DNA of 64,000 nt. Source: Kosakonia sp. SMBL-WEM22. Its GTDB lineage: Bacteria; Pseudomonadota; Gammaproteobacteria; Enterobacterales; Enterobacteriaceae. The stretch covers positions 4,960,001-5,024,000 of the forward strand of contig NZ_CP051488.1 in NCBI RefSeq assembly GCF_014490785.1, written 5' to 3'. A model generated the notes under the pieces. It was not told where the DNA came from. It made no database searches and was given only the letters and a program-made list of their open reading frames with translations. Shown piece after piece: positions 28,043 to 36,198 of the stretch (positions are counted from its first letter, which is position 1; every line of letters starts with the position of its first letter). Made by a program: the position numbers and the translations under genes.

Positions 28043-28732
28043 ATGCCTTTAAACGCACAGCAGCTTGCCGCACAGAAAAACATCTCCTGGGTCTTAGCCG
28101 AGAAACTGGCGCAGCAGATCCTCAGAGGAGAGTATGTGCCGGGAACCATCTTGCCCGGCGAGATGGAGCTCGGCGAGAAGTTTGGCGTAAGCCGTACCGC
28201 AGTGAGAGAGGCAATAAAGACATTAACCGCGAAGGGCATGGTCTTACCCCGCCCGCGCATCGGCACACGCGTGATGCCGAAGGGGAACTGGAACTTCCTT
28301 GATACCGAGCTTCTCTCATGGTGGATGAGCGAAGACAACTTCCAGGAAGTGATCCAACACTTTCTCGTTATGCGCGCCAGCCTCGAGCCGCAGGCCTGTC
28401 TCCTGGCCGCCACACTGGCAAGCGCCGAGCAAAAGGCTTATCTCAATACATTAATGGAAGAGATGGTGTGCCTGAAAAAGACGTTCAACCGTGAACGCTG
28501 GATAGAGGTGGACATGGCGTGGCATGAGCATATCTACACCATGAGCGGTAATCCTTTCCTTATCTCTTTCGCCACACTTTTCCACTCGGTTTACCATACT
28601 TACTTCACCTCTATTACTGAGAACGAAGTGATTAAGCTGGATCTTCACCAGGCTATCGTCGACGCGATTCAGGAAAGCGACGGTGAGAGTGCGTGTCAGG
28701 CGTGCCAGAGATTGTTGAATTCGCCTAATTAA
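28043..28732 (+). CDS. yieP: YieP, FadR/GntR-family transcriptional regulator
   Basis: The 229-residue protein (230 in E. coli) has an N-terminal winged helix-turn-helix (about 15-75, GVSRTAVREAIKTLTAKGM) and a C-terminal all-helical FCD-type ligand domain with His residues for a metal or acid ligand (WHEHIY, HQAIVDAI). The ligand is not established. AAGGAAG precedes the ATG. It starts 455 bp from the 16S 5' end, the same neighbour relation as at E. coli rrnC. hsrA follows after about 10 bp. Confidence 0.95.
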   Translation: MPLNAQQLAAQKNISWVLAEKLAQQILRGEYVPGTILPGEMELGEKFGVSRTAVREAIKTLTAKGMVLPRPRIGTRVMPKGNWNFLDTELLSWWMSEDNFQEVIQHFLVMRASLEPQACLLAATLASAEQKAYLNTLMEEMVCLKKTFNRERWIEVDMAWHEHIYTMSGNPFLISFATLFHSVYHTYFTSITENEVIKLDLHQAIVDAIQESDGESACQACQRLLNSPN

Positions 28733-28742
28733 AGGAATGAGT

Positions 28743-30146
28743 ATGACAAAGAAGAAAGGGCGCAGTATGGCCGGGCTGCCGTGGATCGCCGCGATGGCCT
28801 TTTTTATGCAGGCGCTCGACGCCACCATCCTTAACACCGCCCTACCCGCCATTGCGCAAAGTCTTAACCGTTCACCGCTGGCGATGCAGTCCGCCATTAT
28901 CAGTTACACCCTGACCGTTGCTATGCTTATTCCGGTCAGCGGCTGGCTGGCCGACCGCTTCGGCACGCGACGCATCTTTATGTTAGCCGTCAGCCTTTTC
29001 ACCCTCGGCTCGCTGGCCTGCGCCCTCTCCAACTCTCTGGCCATGCTGGTTGTCTTCCGCGTGATTCAGGGGATTGGCGGGGCGATGATGATGCCGGTGG
29101 CGCGCCTTGCCCTGCTGCGCGCCTATCCGCGCAGTGAATTGCTGCCGGTACTTAACTTTGTCACCATGCCGGGGCTGGTCGGGCCGATTCTTGGGCCGGT
29201 GATGGGCGGCGTGCTGGTTACCTGGGCAAGCTGGCACTGGATCTTTCTAATTAATATTCCCATTGGTGTCGCCGGGTTGCTCTATGCGCGTAAATATATG
29301 CCGAACTTCACCACGCCGCGCCGCAGTTTTGATATGTGGGGCTTCCTGCTGTTCGGCTTAAGCCTGGTGCTCTTCTCAAGCGGCATGGAACTGTTCGGCG
29401 AGAAAGTGGTTGAAACCTGGCTTGCCCTAAGCATTATCTTCAGCGGCATTGCCCTATTGCTGCTCTATATTCGCCACGCCCGCCGCCACCCGACGCCGCT
29501 TATCTCGCTCAATCTCTTCAAGACGCGCACCTTCTCCGTCGGCATCGCCGGGAATATCGCTTCGCGCCTCGGCACCGGCTGCGTTCCTTTCTTAATGCCA
29601 CTGATGTTGCAGGTTGGCTTTGGCTATCCGGCGCTGATCGCTGGTTGCATGATGGCCCCCACGGCTCTGGGCTCCATTCTGGCGAAATCGACCGTCACGC
29701 AGATCCTGCGCTGGTTTGGCTATCGCAAAACACTGGTTGGCGTCACGCTCTTTATTGGTGTGATGATTGCGCAGTTCGCCCTGCAAACCCAGGCGATGGC
29801 AATCTGGATGCTGGTGCTGCCGCTGTTCATATTAGGGATGGCGATGTCGACGCAGTTTACCGCCATGAATACCATCTCCCTTGCCGACTTAACGGATGAA
29901 AACGCCAGCAGCGGCAATAGCGTGCTTGCGGTAACGCAGCAGCTGTCGATAAGCCTCGGTGTGGCGGTGAGCGCAGCGGTGCTGCGTTTTTATGAAGGGT
30001 TCGATGGCACCAATACCGTTGAACAGTTCCACTACACCTTTATGACGATGGGCGCAGTAACGGTAGTCTCCGCGTTAACCTTTATGCTGTTGAAGGCGAA
30101 AGATGGCCGCAACCTGATCAAGGAGCGCCACAAAAAATCAGGCTGA
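28743..30146 (+). CDS. hsrA: HsrA (YieO), MFS transporter of the DHA2 family
   Basis: This is a 467-residue integral membrane protein with about 14 hydrophobic helices. MFS motif A is GWLADRFGTRR near residue 67, and motif C-like GLVGPILGPVMGG is near 138. In E. coli it is a putative multidrug or metabolite exporter linked to homocysteine sensitivity. The ATG at 28743 is chosen because AAAGGA is spaced correctly for it; an ATG at 28737 is too close. Its 3' end overlaps the convergent rbsR by 9 nt. It probably shares a transcript with yieP. Confidence 0.94.
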   Translation: MTKKKGRSMAGLPWIAAMAFFMQALDATILNTALPAIAQSLNRSPLAMQSAIISYTLTVAMLIPVSGWLADRFGTRRIFMLAVSLFTLGSLACALSNSLAMLVVFRVIQGIGGAMMMPVARLALLRAYPRSELLPVLNFVTMPGLVGPILGPVMGGVLVTWASWHWIFLINIPIGVAGLLYARKYMPNFTTPRRSFDMWGFLLFGLSLVLFSSGMELFGEKVVETWLALSIIFSGIALLLLYIRHARRHPTPLISLNLFKTRTFSVGIAGNIASRLGTGCVPFLMPLMLQVGFGYPALIAGCMMAPTALGSILAKSTVTQILRWFGYRKTLVGVTLFIGVMIAQFALQTQAMAIWMLVLPLFILGMAMSTQFTAMNTISLADLTDENASSGNSVLAVTQQLSISLGVAVSAAVLRFYEGFDGTNTVEQFHYTFMTMGAVTVVSALTFMLLKAKDGRNLIKERHKKSG

Positions 30147-31130
30147 ACCGCGCTCCATTAAGACAGGCGTCAGCTGTAGGCGCTGTTGCTGCAGGCTCGG
30201 GTCGGCAATACGGTGGATCAGCACATCAATCGCCAGCTCACCCAGTTCATCCTTTGGCTGATGGATAGTGGTGAGCGGCGGCGTCATATAGCGCGCCAGC
30301 TCAATATCGTCGTATCCGACAATCGCCATATCCTGCGGGATCGACAGCCCCGCCTGGTAGAGCGCCTGATAAGCGCCGACCGCCATCGCATCATTGCCGA
30401 TAAATACCGCCTGCGGGCGCTCATCCATCGCCAGCAGACGCTGCATCGCCGTCAGGCCACCGCCAAACTCGAAATCACTCTCGATCTCGTCGCCGTCGCG
30501 AATCGTTAACCCGGCGCGCGCCATCGCCTCACGATACCCCTCCAGCCGCAGCCGGGAAGGCGTTTTATCCAGCGGGCCGGTAATACAGGCGATACGCGTC
30601 ATCCCTTTATGGATGAGATACTCCGTCGCCATCATGCCGCCCAACAGCGAGTTATCTTGGATCAGATCGCTGTCGCCATCGAACGGTGCCCAATCCATCA
30701 TCACGGTGGGAATCGAAGGGTAACGGCTCATGATGACTTGCGAAGGCTGATGCGTTTCGGTACAGAGCAGAAGCAGGCCGTCGACGCGCTTTTGCATCAG
30801 CGTTTCCAGATTGCGGTTCATCCGCTGTTCGTCGCCTTCGGTGTTGCATAACACCAGGCTATAACCCCGCTCAAAGCAGCTGCGCTCTACCCCGCGCACC
30901 AGCTCAGAGTAAAAAGGGTTGGTACTGGCAGTGATCAGCATCCCGATCGTGCGTGTCTGCTTAAGCTTCAGGCTGCGTGCCACCGCGGAAGGCGCATAGT
31001 TCAGTGAGGCGATCGCAGCATCCACCTTCTCGCGAATTGCGTCACTGACAAAACGATCATTATTAATGACGTGGGAGACGGTAGAGGTAGAAACGCCCGC
31101 CAGGCGGGCAACATCCTTCATGGTGGCCAC
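30138..31130 (-). CDS. rbsR: RbsR, LacI-family ribose repressor
   Basis: The 330-residue repressor (E. coli length 330) has an N-terminal helix-turn-helix (MKDVARLAGVSTSTVSHVIN, residues 4-23), a hinge helix, and a periplasmic-binding-protein-like core that binds ribose. The frame opens with GTG at 31130, preceded by AGGGG inside the end of rbsK, only 3 nt after the rbsK stop. It is the last gene of rbsDACBKR and should act on the palindromes at 36010-36025 and 36089-36104. Confidence 0.97.
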   Translation of the reverse strand: MATMKDVARLAGVSTSTVSHVINNDRFVSDAIREKVDAAIASLNYAPSAVARSLKLKQTRTIGMLITASTNPFYSELVRGVERSCFERGYSLVLCNTEGDEQRMNRNLETLMQKRVDGLLLLCTETHQPSQVIMSRYPSIPTVMMDWAPFDGDSDLIQDNSLLGGMMATEYLIHKGMTRIACITGPLDKTPSRLRLEGYREAMARAGLTIRDGDEIESDFEFGGGLTAMQRLLAMDERPQAVFIGNDAMAVGAYQALYQAGLSIPQDMAIVGYDDIELARYMTPPLTTIHQPKDELGELAIDVLIHRIADPSLQQQRLQLTPVLMERGSA

Positions 31131-31133
31131 GCG

Positions 31134-32063
31134 TCACCCCTGCTGAGCGAGAAAATCATCAATCTCATTACGCCAAGGAACCGAAGGCTGCGCGCCTTTG
31201 CGCGTCACGGCGATAGCCGCCGCCGCATGGGCAAAGCGGATCGCCTCATCCAGCGGCTTCTCTTCCAGCAGCGCGGTCATCAGCGCACCGTTAAAGGTGT
31301 CGCCCGCAGCGATAGTATCAATGGCTTTTACCTTGAAACCCGGTACCCGCTTGCCTTCGCCGTTTACACTGGCCCATACACCGCGGCTGCCGAGAGTAAT
31401 GATGACCGTCCGGATGCCTTTATCATGCAGGACCCGTGCGGCACGCGCCGCATCTTCATCACTGGAAACCGCGATGCCGGTGAGTTTTTCCGCTTCGGTC
31501 TCATTAGGGGTAATGATGTCCACCAGCGCCAGTAGCTCATCAGAGAGTTGCCGTGCCGGAGCAGGGTTTAGCGCGACCGTAGTCTGGTTTTGCTGTGCAA
31601 TACGGGCGGCCGACAGCACGCTCTCAACCGGTGACTCCAGCTGCATTAACAGCGCCGACGCCTCGGCAATTAACGTCTGCTGTTCAGCCACGCGTTCGGT
31701 GGTGAGCGCCGCATTCGCACCGGCATGAATACCGATGACATTCTCCCCTTCGCCGTTAACGAAAATCAGCGCTACGCCGGTCGACTCACCCGCAACCACG
31801 CTCACAGGCGCCACATCAATATTGTCGCTGGCGAGCTGCTTACGCACACGCGCACCGGTATCGTCATCGCCGGTGCAGGCAATAAACGCGATATCCGCGC
31901 CGCTGCGTCCGGCCGCGACGGCCTGATTGGCCCCTTTGCCGCCGAATGCCACCTGGTAGTGATTGCCGGTTACGGTTTCGCCGGGAGTCGGGAAAGATTC
32001 AAGGTTAAGAATGTGATCGGCATTGATACTGCCAAGAACGACGAGTTTGCCTGCGGTTTTCAT
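31134..32063 (-). CDS. rbsK: Ribokinase
   Basis: The 309-residue PfkB-family kinase (E. coli length 309) makes ribose-5-phosphate from ribose and ATP. The ribose-binding N-terminal motif SINADHI, the family signature GGKGANQAVAA near 42, and the C-terminal signature DTIAAGDTFNGAL near 250 (catalytic Asp) are present. The ATG at 32063 is chosen by homology; the frame is open to 32090. It lies about 110 bp downstream of rbsB, across two strong hairpins. Confidence 0.97.
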   Translation of the reverse strand: MKTAGKLVVLGSINADHILNLESFPTPGETVTGNHYQVAFGGKGANQAVAAGRSGADIAFIACTGDDDTGARVRKQLASDNIDVAPVSVVAGESTGVALIFVNGEGENVIGIHAGANAALTTERVAEQQTLIAEASALLMQLESPVESVLSAARIAQQNQTTVALNPAPARQLSDELLALVDIITPNETEAEKLTGIAVSSDEDAARAARVLHDKGIRTVIITLGSRGVWASVNGEGKRVPGFKVKAIDTIAAGDTFNGALMTALLEEKPLDEAIRFAHAAAAIAVTRKGAQPSVPWRNEIDDFLAQQG

Positions 32064-32083
32064 GATGAGCGTGTCCATAAAGT

Positions 32084-32105
32084 GCGCCACCGCGAACGGT
32101 GGCGC
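32084..32105 (-). other. Stable hairpin before rbsK
   Basis: On the minus strand GCGCCACCG-TTCG-CGGTGGCGC forms a 9-bp GC-rich stem capped by a UUCG tetraloop, 20 bp ahead of the rbsK start. There is no T tract. It may block 3'-5' decay of rbsDACB mRNA or lower rbsK expression. Confidence 0.7.
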
Positions 32106-32136
32106 GTGCCATGCTTTTCTTTTATTACCTTGTCCC

Positions 32137-32175
32137 TCAGGCTGACAGAACGTACATCGAGCCTGAACGTTCTGT
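32137..32175 (-). other. Two mutually exclusive hairpins after the rbsB stop
   Basis: On the minus strand ACAGAACGT pairs with ACGTTCTGT (9 bp), and TCAGGCT, which lies in the loop of that hairpin, pairs with AGCCTGA further on (7 bp). The arms interleave, so only one can form at a time. Confidence 0.55.
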
Positions 32176-33065
32176 TACTGCTTGATGACCAGTTTCAGGT
32201 CAACCGGATTTTTAGCGTAAACTTTTTCGCCTTTCAACACTTTGTCTGCGGTATCAACGCCTTTCGCGCCAATCTGCTCCGGCAACTGGGCAACAGTAGC
32301 GGCCAGTTTGCCGTCGTTAACCGCTTTTTCGCCGTCCGGCGTACCGTCAAAACCGACCACTATCACGTCGCTTTTGCCCGCAGTCTGCAGCGCGCGCAAC
32401 GCGCCGAGTGCCATCTCATCGTTCTGGGCGAAGACTGCCTGCACGTCCGGATGGGCGGTCAGCAGGTTCTGCATCACGTTCAGACCTTTGGTGCGGTCGA
32501 AGTCAGCCGGCTGGCTGGCGAGGACGTTGAATTTGTGCGCTGCGACTGCCTGCTGGAAACCTTCACCACGCTCACGCGCGGCAGACGTCCCGGCAATGCC
32601 CTGCAGTTCGATCACTTTCGCGCCTTCGCCCGCTTTCTTGGCGATGTAGTCACCGGCGATTTTACCGCCGAGCACGTTATCAGAAGCGATATGGCTTACC
32701 ACTTCACCGCTGCTGGCAACGCGGTCGAGCGTGATCACCGGGATTTTGGCCTGGTTAGCCATCTTAATGGCGTTACCCACCGCATCGGAATCGGTCGGGT
32801 TGATCAGCAGAAGCTTGGTGCCGCGAACGGTTAAATCCTGGACGTTGGCCAGCTCTTTTGCCGGGTTGTTCTGCGAGTCCAGCACGACCAGGTCATAACC
32901 CAGCTTGTCGGCCTCTTTCTGCGCGCCATCCTTCAGCGAGACGAAGAAGGGGTTATTCAGGGTGGAGATCACCAGAGCAATAGAGTCTTTCGCCATCGCG
33001 TTCGCACTTACCGTGGCGCTCAGGGCAACAGCAGAAACCAGAGTGGCCAGTTTTTTCATGTTCAT
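32175..33065 (-). CDS. rbsB: RbsB, periplasmic ribose-binding protein
   Basis: The 296-residue precursor has a signal peptide (MNMKKLATLVSAVALSATVS) cleaved after ANAMA near residue 25. The mature protein is a two-lobed type I binding protein (STLNNPFFVSLKDGA, VVGFDGTPDGEKA) that feeds RbsAC and also the chemoreceptor Trg. Two ATGs 6 nt apart open the frame; the one at 33065 has the better spacing from AGGA. Confidence 0.97.
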   Translation of the reverse strand: MNMKKLATLVSAVALSATVSANAMAKDSIALVISTLNNPFFVSLKDGAQKEADKLGYDLVVLDSQNNPAKELANVQDLTVRGTKLLLINPTDSDAVGNAIKMANQAKIPVITLDRVASSGEVVSHIASDNVLGGKIAGDYIAKKAGEGAKVIELQGIAGTSAARERGEGFQQAVAAHKFNVLASQPADFDRTKGLNVMQNLLTAHPDVQAVFAQNDEMALGALRALQTAGKSDVIVVGFDGTPDGEKAVNDGKLAATVAQLPEQIGAKGVDTADKVLKGEKVYAKNPVDLKLVIKQ

Positions 33066-33091
33066 GTTCATGAGTCCTGTTGTGTAGGGAA

Positions 33092-34057
33092 TTACTGCTT
33101 TTTGTTGTCTACCAGCACCGCCAGCAGAATCACTACTGCTTTAACGATCATCTGGTAATAGGAAGAAACGCTCAACAAATTCAGGCCATTATTAAGGAAG
33201 CCAAGAATCAATGCGCCGATCAATGTCCCAACAATCCGACCTTTCCCGCCGGCAAGGCTGGTACCGCCCAGTACTACTGCGGCAATCGCATCCAGCTCAT
33301 AACCCGCGCCCGCGGTTGGCTGCGCTGAGGAGAGACGCGCAACTTCAATAATGCCCGCCAGCGAGGCCAGCAGGCCGCTCAGGGAGTAGACGATAATTTT
33401 GACTTTATCGACGCTAATACCGGAGAGGCGCGTCGCCGCTTCGTTACCGCCCAGCGCATAGATGTAGCGCCCCAGACGGGTATGATGTAACAGATACCAG
33501 GCGGCAATAAAGACCACGGCCATGATCCATACCGGCGTTGGCACACCGAGCGGGCGACCGATACCGAACCAGCCAAAAATATCGGCGTTAGCGGTGAAGC
33601 CGGTATTCGCGGGGCTGCCGTTGGTGTAAACCAGCGTCACGCCGCGCAGCAGCAGCATCATCACCAGCGTGGCAATAAACGCCTGAACGCGGCCTTTAGC
33701 GACGATGGTGCCGGTCACAGCACCGACCGCCGCGCCCAGCGCCAGCGCACCCGCCACCGCCACCAGCGCATTCACCTCCATACCCACCAGCGAGGCGGCA
33801 ACCGCGCCGGTGAGCGCCAGCAGAGAACCGACGGACAGATCGATTCCCGAGGTCAGGATCACCAGCGTCATGCCCACCGCCATAATGGCGTTCACGGAGG
33901 TCTGCTGGAGAATATTCAACAGGTTATTGACGGTAAAAAAGTTGGGACTCATGGTCGAAACGATGGCGATCAGCACCAGCAGGGCAATCAGCGATTTTTG
34001 TTCCATCAGCCACGCTTTGCTGAAATAGCGGCGACCAGAAACGGCCTGGGTAGTCAT
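33092..34057 (-). CDS. rbsC: RbsC, ribose ABC transporter permease
   Basis: The 321-residue inner-membrane permease (E. coli length 321) has about eight to ten hydrophobic helices. Its family motif is GGTSLAGGKGRIVGTLIGA near 250, and TSGIDLSVGSLLAL is near 70. It forms the channel with RbsA as the ATPase. It starts 5 nt after the rbsA stop. Confidence 0.97.
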   Translation of the reverse strand: MTTQAVSGRRYFSKAWLMEQKSLIALLVLIAIVSTMSPNFFTVNNLLNILQQTSVNAIMAVGMTLVILTSGIDLSVGSLLALTGAVAASLVGMEVNALVAVAGALALGAAVGAVTGTIVAKGRVQAFIATLVMMLLLRGVTLVYTNGSPANTGFTANADIFGWFGIGRPLGVPTPVWIMAVVFIAAWYLLHHTRLGRYIYALGGNEAATRLSGISVDKVKIIVYSLSGLLASLAGIIEVARLSSAQPTAGAGYELDAIAAVVLGGTSLAGGKGRIVGTLIGALILGFLNNGLNLLSVSSYYQMIVKAVVILLAVLVDNKKQ

Positions 34058-34062
34058 CTCTC

Positions 34063-35568
34063 TTACTCCTGATTCACACGATTAAGCTTGCCCACAGCGG
34101 CAGCCATCAACACTTCCTGAGTGGCCTGCTCGCGCGTGAATTCCCCGCCGAGATGCCCTTCATGCATCACCATGATCCGATCGCTCATACCTAACACTTC
34201 CGGCATTTCCGACGAAACAAGAATGATGCTCAGGCCATCGGCCTTGAACTGGTTAATAAGTTGATAAATCTCTTTCTTCGCTCCGACATCCACGCCGCGC
34301 GTCGGCTCATCGAGGATTAGCACTTTCGGGCGAGTCATCAGACCGCGCGCAATCGCCACTTTTTGTTGATTACCGCCGGAGAGCAGACCAATCTGCTGCT
34401 CCATTGATGGCGTTTTAACATTGAACAGACGAATAAAATCACTTACCGCCTGCTGCTCTTCTTTATGCTTCAGGTTGCCGCCCGTGCGGCTGAAGTAGCG
34501 CAGCGCAGTCAAAGACATGTTCTCTTTTACCGACATGCCGAGCACCAGCCCGTCGCGTTTGCGGTCTTCGGAGATGTAGACAATGCCGTTCGCCAGCCCA
34601 TCCTGCGGCGTTTTGGTGATCACTTCATGACCGTCGAGGGTGACATAGCCGCTGGTGCGCGGCAGTGCGCCATATAGCACTTTCATCAGCTCGGTACGCC
34701 CGGCCCCCATCAGCCCGGCAACGCCGAGGATCTCGCCTTTGCGCAGCGTAAAGCTGACGTTATCAACCCCCGGCCCGCAGAGATTATCGACCTTCAAACG
34801 AACTTCGCCCGGCGCTTTGTCCAGACGCGGATATTGATCTTCCAGTTTGCGGCCGACCATCATCTCAATCAGCGTATCTTCCGTCAGCGTCGCGACCTCG
34901 CGCTCGGCAATAAACTGCCCGTCGCGAAACACGGTAACGTCATCGCAAATCTCGAAGATCTCCTTCATGCGGTGGGAGATATAGACGATGCCGCGCCCCT
35001 GCGCTTTCAGTTCGCGGATCACGCGAAACAGTGACTCGGTTTCAGTATCGGTCAGCGCATCGGTCGGCTCATCCATAATGATGACCTGCGACTCATAGCT
35101 CATCACTTTGGCGATTTCGACCATCTGCTGATCGCCGATGGAGAGCTCACCTACCGTGCGATCGCTTTTAAAGCGCAGATTGAGTTTGGCCAGCAGCGTG
35201 TTGGCTTCGGCGAACATCTTTTTCCAGTCGATTTTGCCGAAGCGGTTAACAAACTCGCGGCCAAGAAAGATGTTCTCGGCAATGGTGAGCTGCGGAATCA
35301 GGTTCAGCTCCTGGTGAATAATGCCGATGCCCGCTTCCTGAGAGGATTTTGGCCCGCTGAAGGTGGTCTCTTTGCCCAACCAGAGCAGCGAACCGGCGTC
35401 GCGGCTGTAGATGCCGGTCAGCACTTTCATCATTGTCGACTTTCCGGCGCCATTTTCACCGACCAGCGCCATCACGCGGCCGGAATAGACGTTTAGCGCC
35501 GCGCCGGAGAGGGCTTTGACGCCGGGAAAGGATTTATCAATGCCTTTAAGTTGCAGTAATGCGTCCAT
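34063..35568 (-). CDS. rbsA: RbsA, ribose ABC transporter ATPase
   Basis: The 501-residue protein (E. coli length 501) carries two fused ATPase domains. The first has Walker A GENGAGKST near 37 and Walker B VIIMDEPTDA. The second has a degenerate Walker A GLMGAGRTE near 289, a signature LSGGNQQK and Walker B VLILDEPTRG. The frame is open far upstream to 35733, but that part overlaps rbsD and is not family sequence. The ATG at 35568, 7 nt after the rbsD stop, is the homologous start. Confidence 0.97.
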   Translation of the reverse strand: MDALLQLKGIDKSFPGVKALSGAALNVYSGRVMALVGENGAGKSTMMKVLTGIYSRDAGSLLWLGKETTFSGPKSSQEAGIGIIHQELNLIPQLTIAENIFLGREFVNRFGKIDWKKMFAEANTLLAKLNLRFKSDRTVGELSIGDQQMVEIAKVMSYESQVIIMDEPTDALTDTETESLFRVIRELKAQGRGIVYISHRMKEIFEICDDVTVFRDGQFIAEREVATLTEDTLIEMMVGRKLEDQYPRLDKAPGEVRLKVDNLCGPGVDNVSFTLRKGEILGVAGLMGAGRTELMKVLYGALPRTSGYVTLDGHEVITKTPQDGLANGIVYISEDRKRDGLVLGMSVKENMSLTALRYFSRTGGNLKHKEEQQAVSDFIRLFNVKTPSMEQQIGLLSGGNQQKVAIARGLMTRPKVLILDEPTRGVDVGAKKEIYQLINQFKADGLSIILVSSEMPEVLGMSDRIMVMHEGHLGGEFTREQATQEVLMAAAVGKLNRVNQE

Positions 35569-35575
35569 GATCGCC

Positions 35576-35995
35576 TCAGAAGGTGACGCCGGCACAGAGA
35601 ATGATATTCGCAAACGGGGAGCACTCCCCGCTGCGAATAACCGCCTGACTACCTGCGGTCTCTTTTTTAAATTGTTCGTGCGTAACGTACCGCACTTCGA
35701 TGGTATTCCCCTGGTGTTGCTGCAGCTGCTCAAGGTGAGTGAGCAACGTTTCGTGGAGCTGCGGATTCAACTGCTTGATCTCCGACGCGATGATTGCGGC
35801 CTCAACCTGCATTTCTGCGGTCACCACTTCCAGCACCTGCATAAAGGAAGGCACGCCCTGAGTTAACGCCATATCAATGCGTTGCGTAGTGCGCGGTACC
35901 GGCAACCCGGCATCACATACCACCAGCGTATCGGTATGACCAAGACGAGAGATGACAGACGAAATATCAGCGTTCAGAACACAACCTTTTTTCAT
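35576..35995 (-). CDS. rbsD: RbsD, D-ribose pyranase
   Basis: The 139-residue cytosolic enzyme (E. coli length 139) interconverts the pyranose and furanose forms of ribose so that RbsK can use it. The catalytic His is in SRLGHTDTLVV near residue 20, and the C-terminus EVRYVTHEQFKKET is typical. It is the first gene of rbsDACBKR, directly behind the rbs promoter. Confidence 0.96.
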   Translation of the reverse strand: MKKGCVLNADISSVISRLGHTDTLVVCDAGLPVPRTTQRIDMALTQGVPSFMQVLEVVTAEMQVEAAIIASEIKQLNPQLHETLLTHLEQLQQHQGNTIEVRYVTHEQFKKETAGSQAVIRSGECSPFANIILCAGVTF

Positions 35996-36009
35996 ATTCT
36001 TGCTCCATG

Positions 36010-36025
36010 AGCGAAACGTTTCGCT
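36010..36025. promoter_or_regulatory. RbsR operator O1
   Basis: AGCGAAACGTTTCGCT is a perfect 16-bp palindrome of LacI-family type and matches the E. coli rbs operator core. It lies at the expected transcription start, 15 bp upstream of rbsD. A -10 TACACT (minus strand, 36032-36037) is just upstream. Confidence 0.9.
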
Positions 36026-36077
36026 GACGGCAGTGTAGTACGAAGATTGTTCTAAAAACTATCGCCTGATTGAAGAA

Positions 36078-36095
36078 GTGTGATCGAAATCGAAA
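36078..36095 (-). promoter_or_regulatory. Candidate CRP site of the rbs promoter
   Basis: The plus strand shows TGTGATCGAAATCGAA: one perfect CRP half-site (36079-36083) and a poor second half. Its centre is about 61 bp upstream of the inferred start, a class I position. It overlaps the second RbsR palindrome. Confidence 0.5.
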
Positions 36096-36104
36096 CGTTT
36101 CGCT
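36089..36104. promoter_or_regulatory. Second RbsR-type operator O2
   Basis: CGAAACGTTTCG (36091-36102) repeats the 12-bp core of O1 exactly. Centre-to-centre distance from O1 is 79 bp. Confidence 0.75.
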
Positions 36105-36165
36105 CATCGGGATAACGAAAAAAACGGCGCGACTTTCTTAAGGTAAATTGATGGCAATTGATAGT

Positions 36166-36190
36166 AAAAACCCCTCTTAGGGAGGGGTTT
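36166..36190 (-). terminator. kup intrinsic terminator
   Basis: AAACCCCTC / GAGGGGTTT form a 9-bp stem with a short loop. On the minus strand it is followed by T-rich sequence (TTTTTACT), 9 bp after the kup stop. Confidence 0.88.
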
Positions 36191-36198
36191 GAAAGGTG

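Noticed and set aside
32137..32175. H-type pseudoknot from the interleaved stems after rbsB
   Set aside because: One connecting loop would have length zero across a 7-bp stem, which is not sterically possible; alternative hairpins are more likely.
31725..32834. 369-codon plus-strand ORF opposite rbsK/rbsB
   Set aside because: It spans two real genes and their intergenic hairpins in antisense and has no motif.
35569..35733. 55-residue N-terminal extension of RbsA
   Set aside because: It overlaps rbsD and lacks family sequence.
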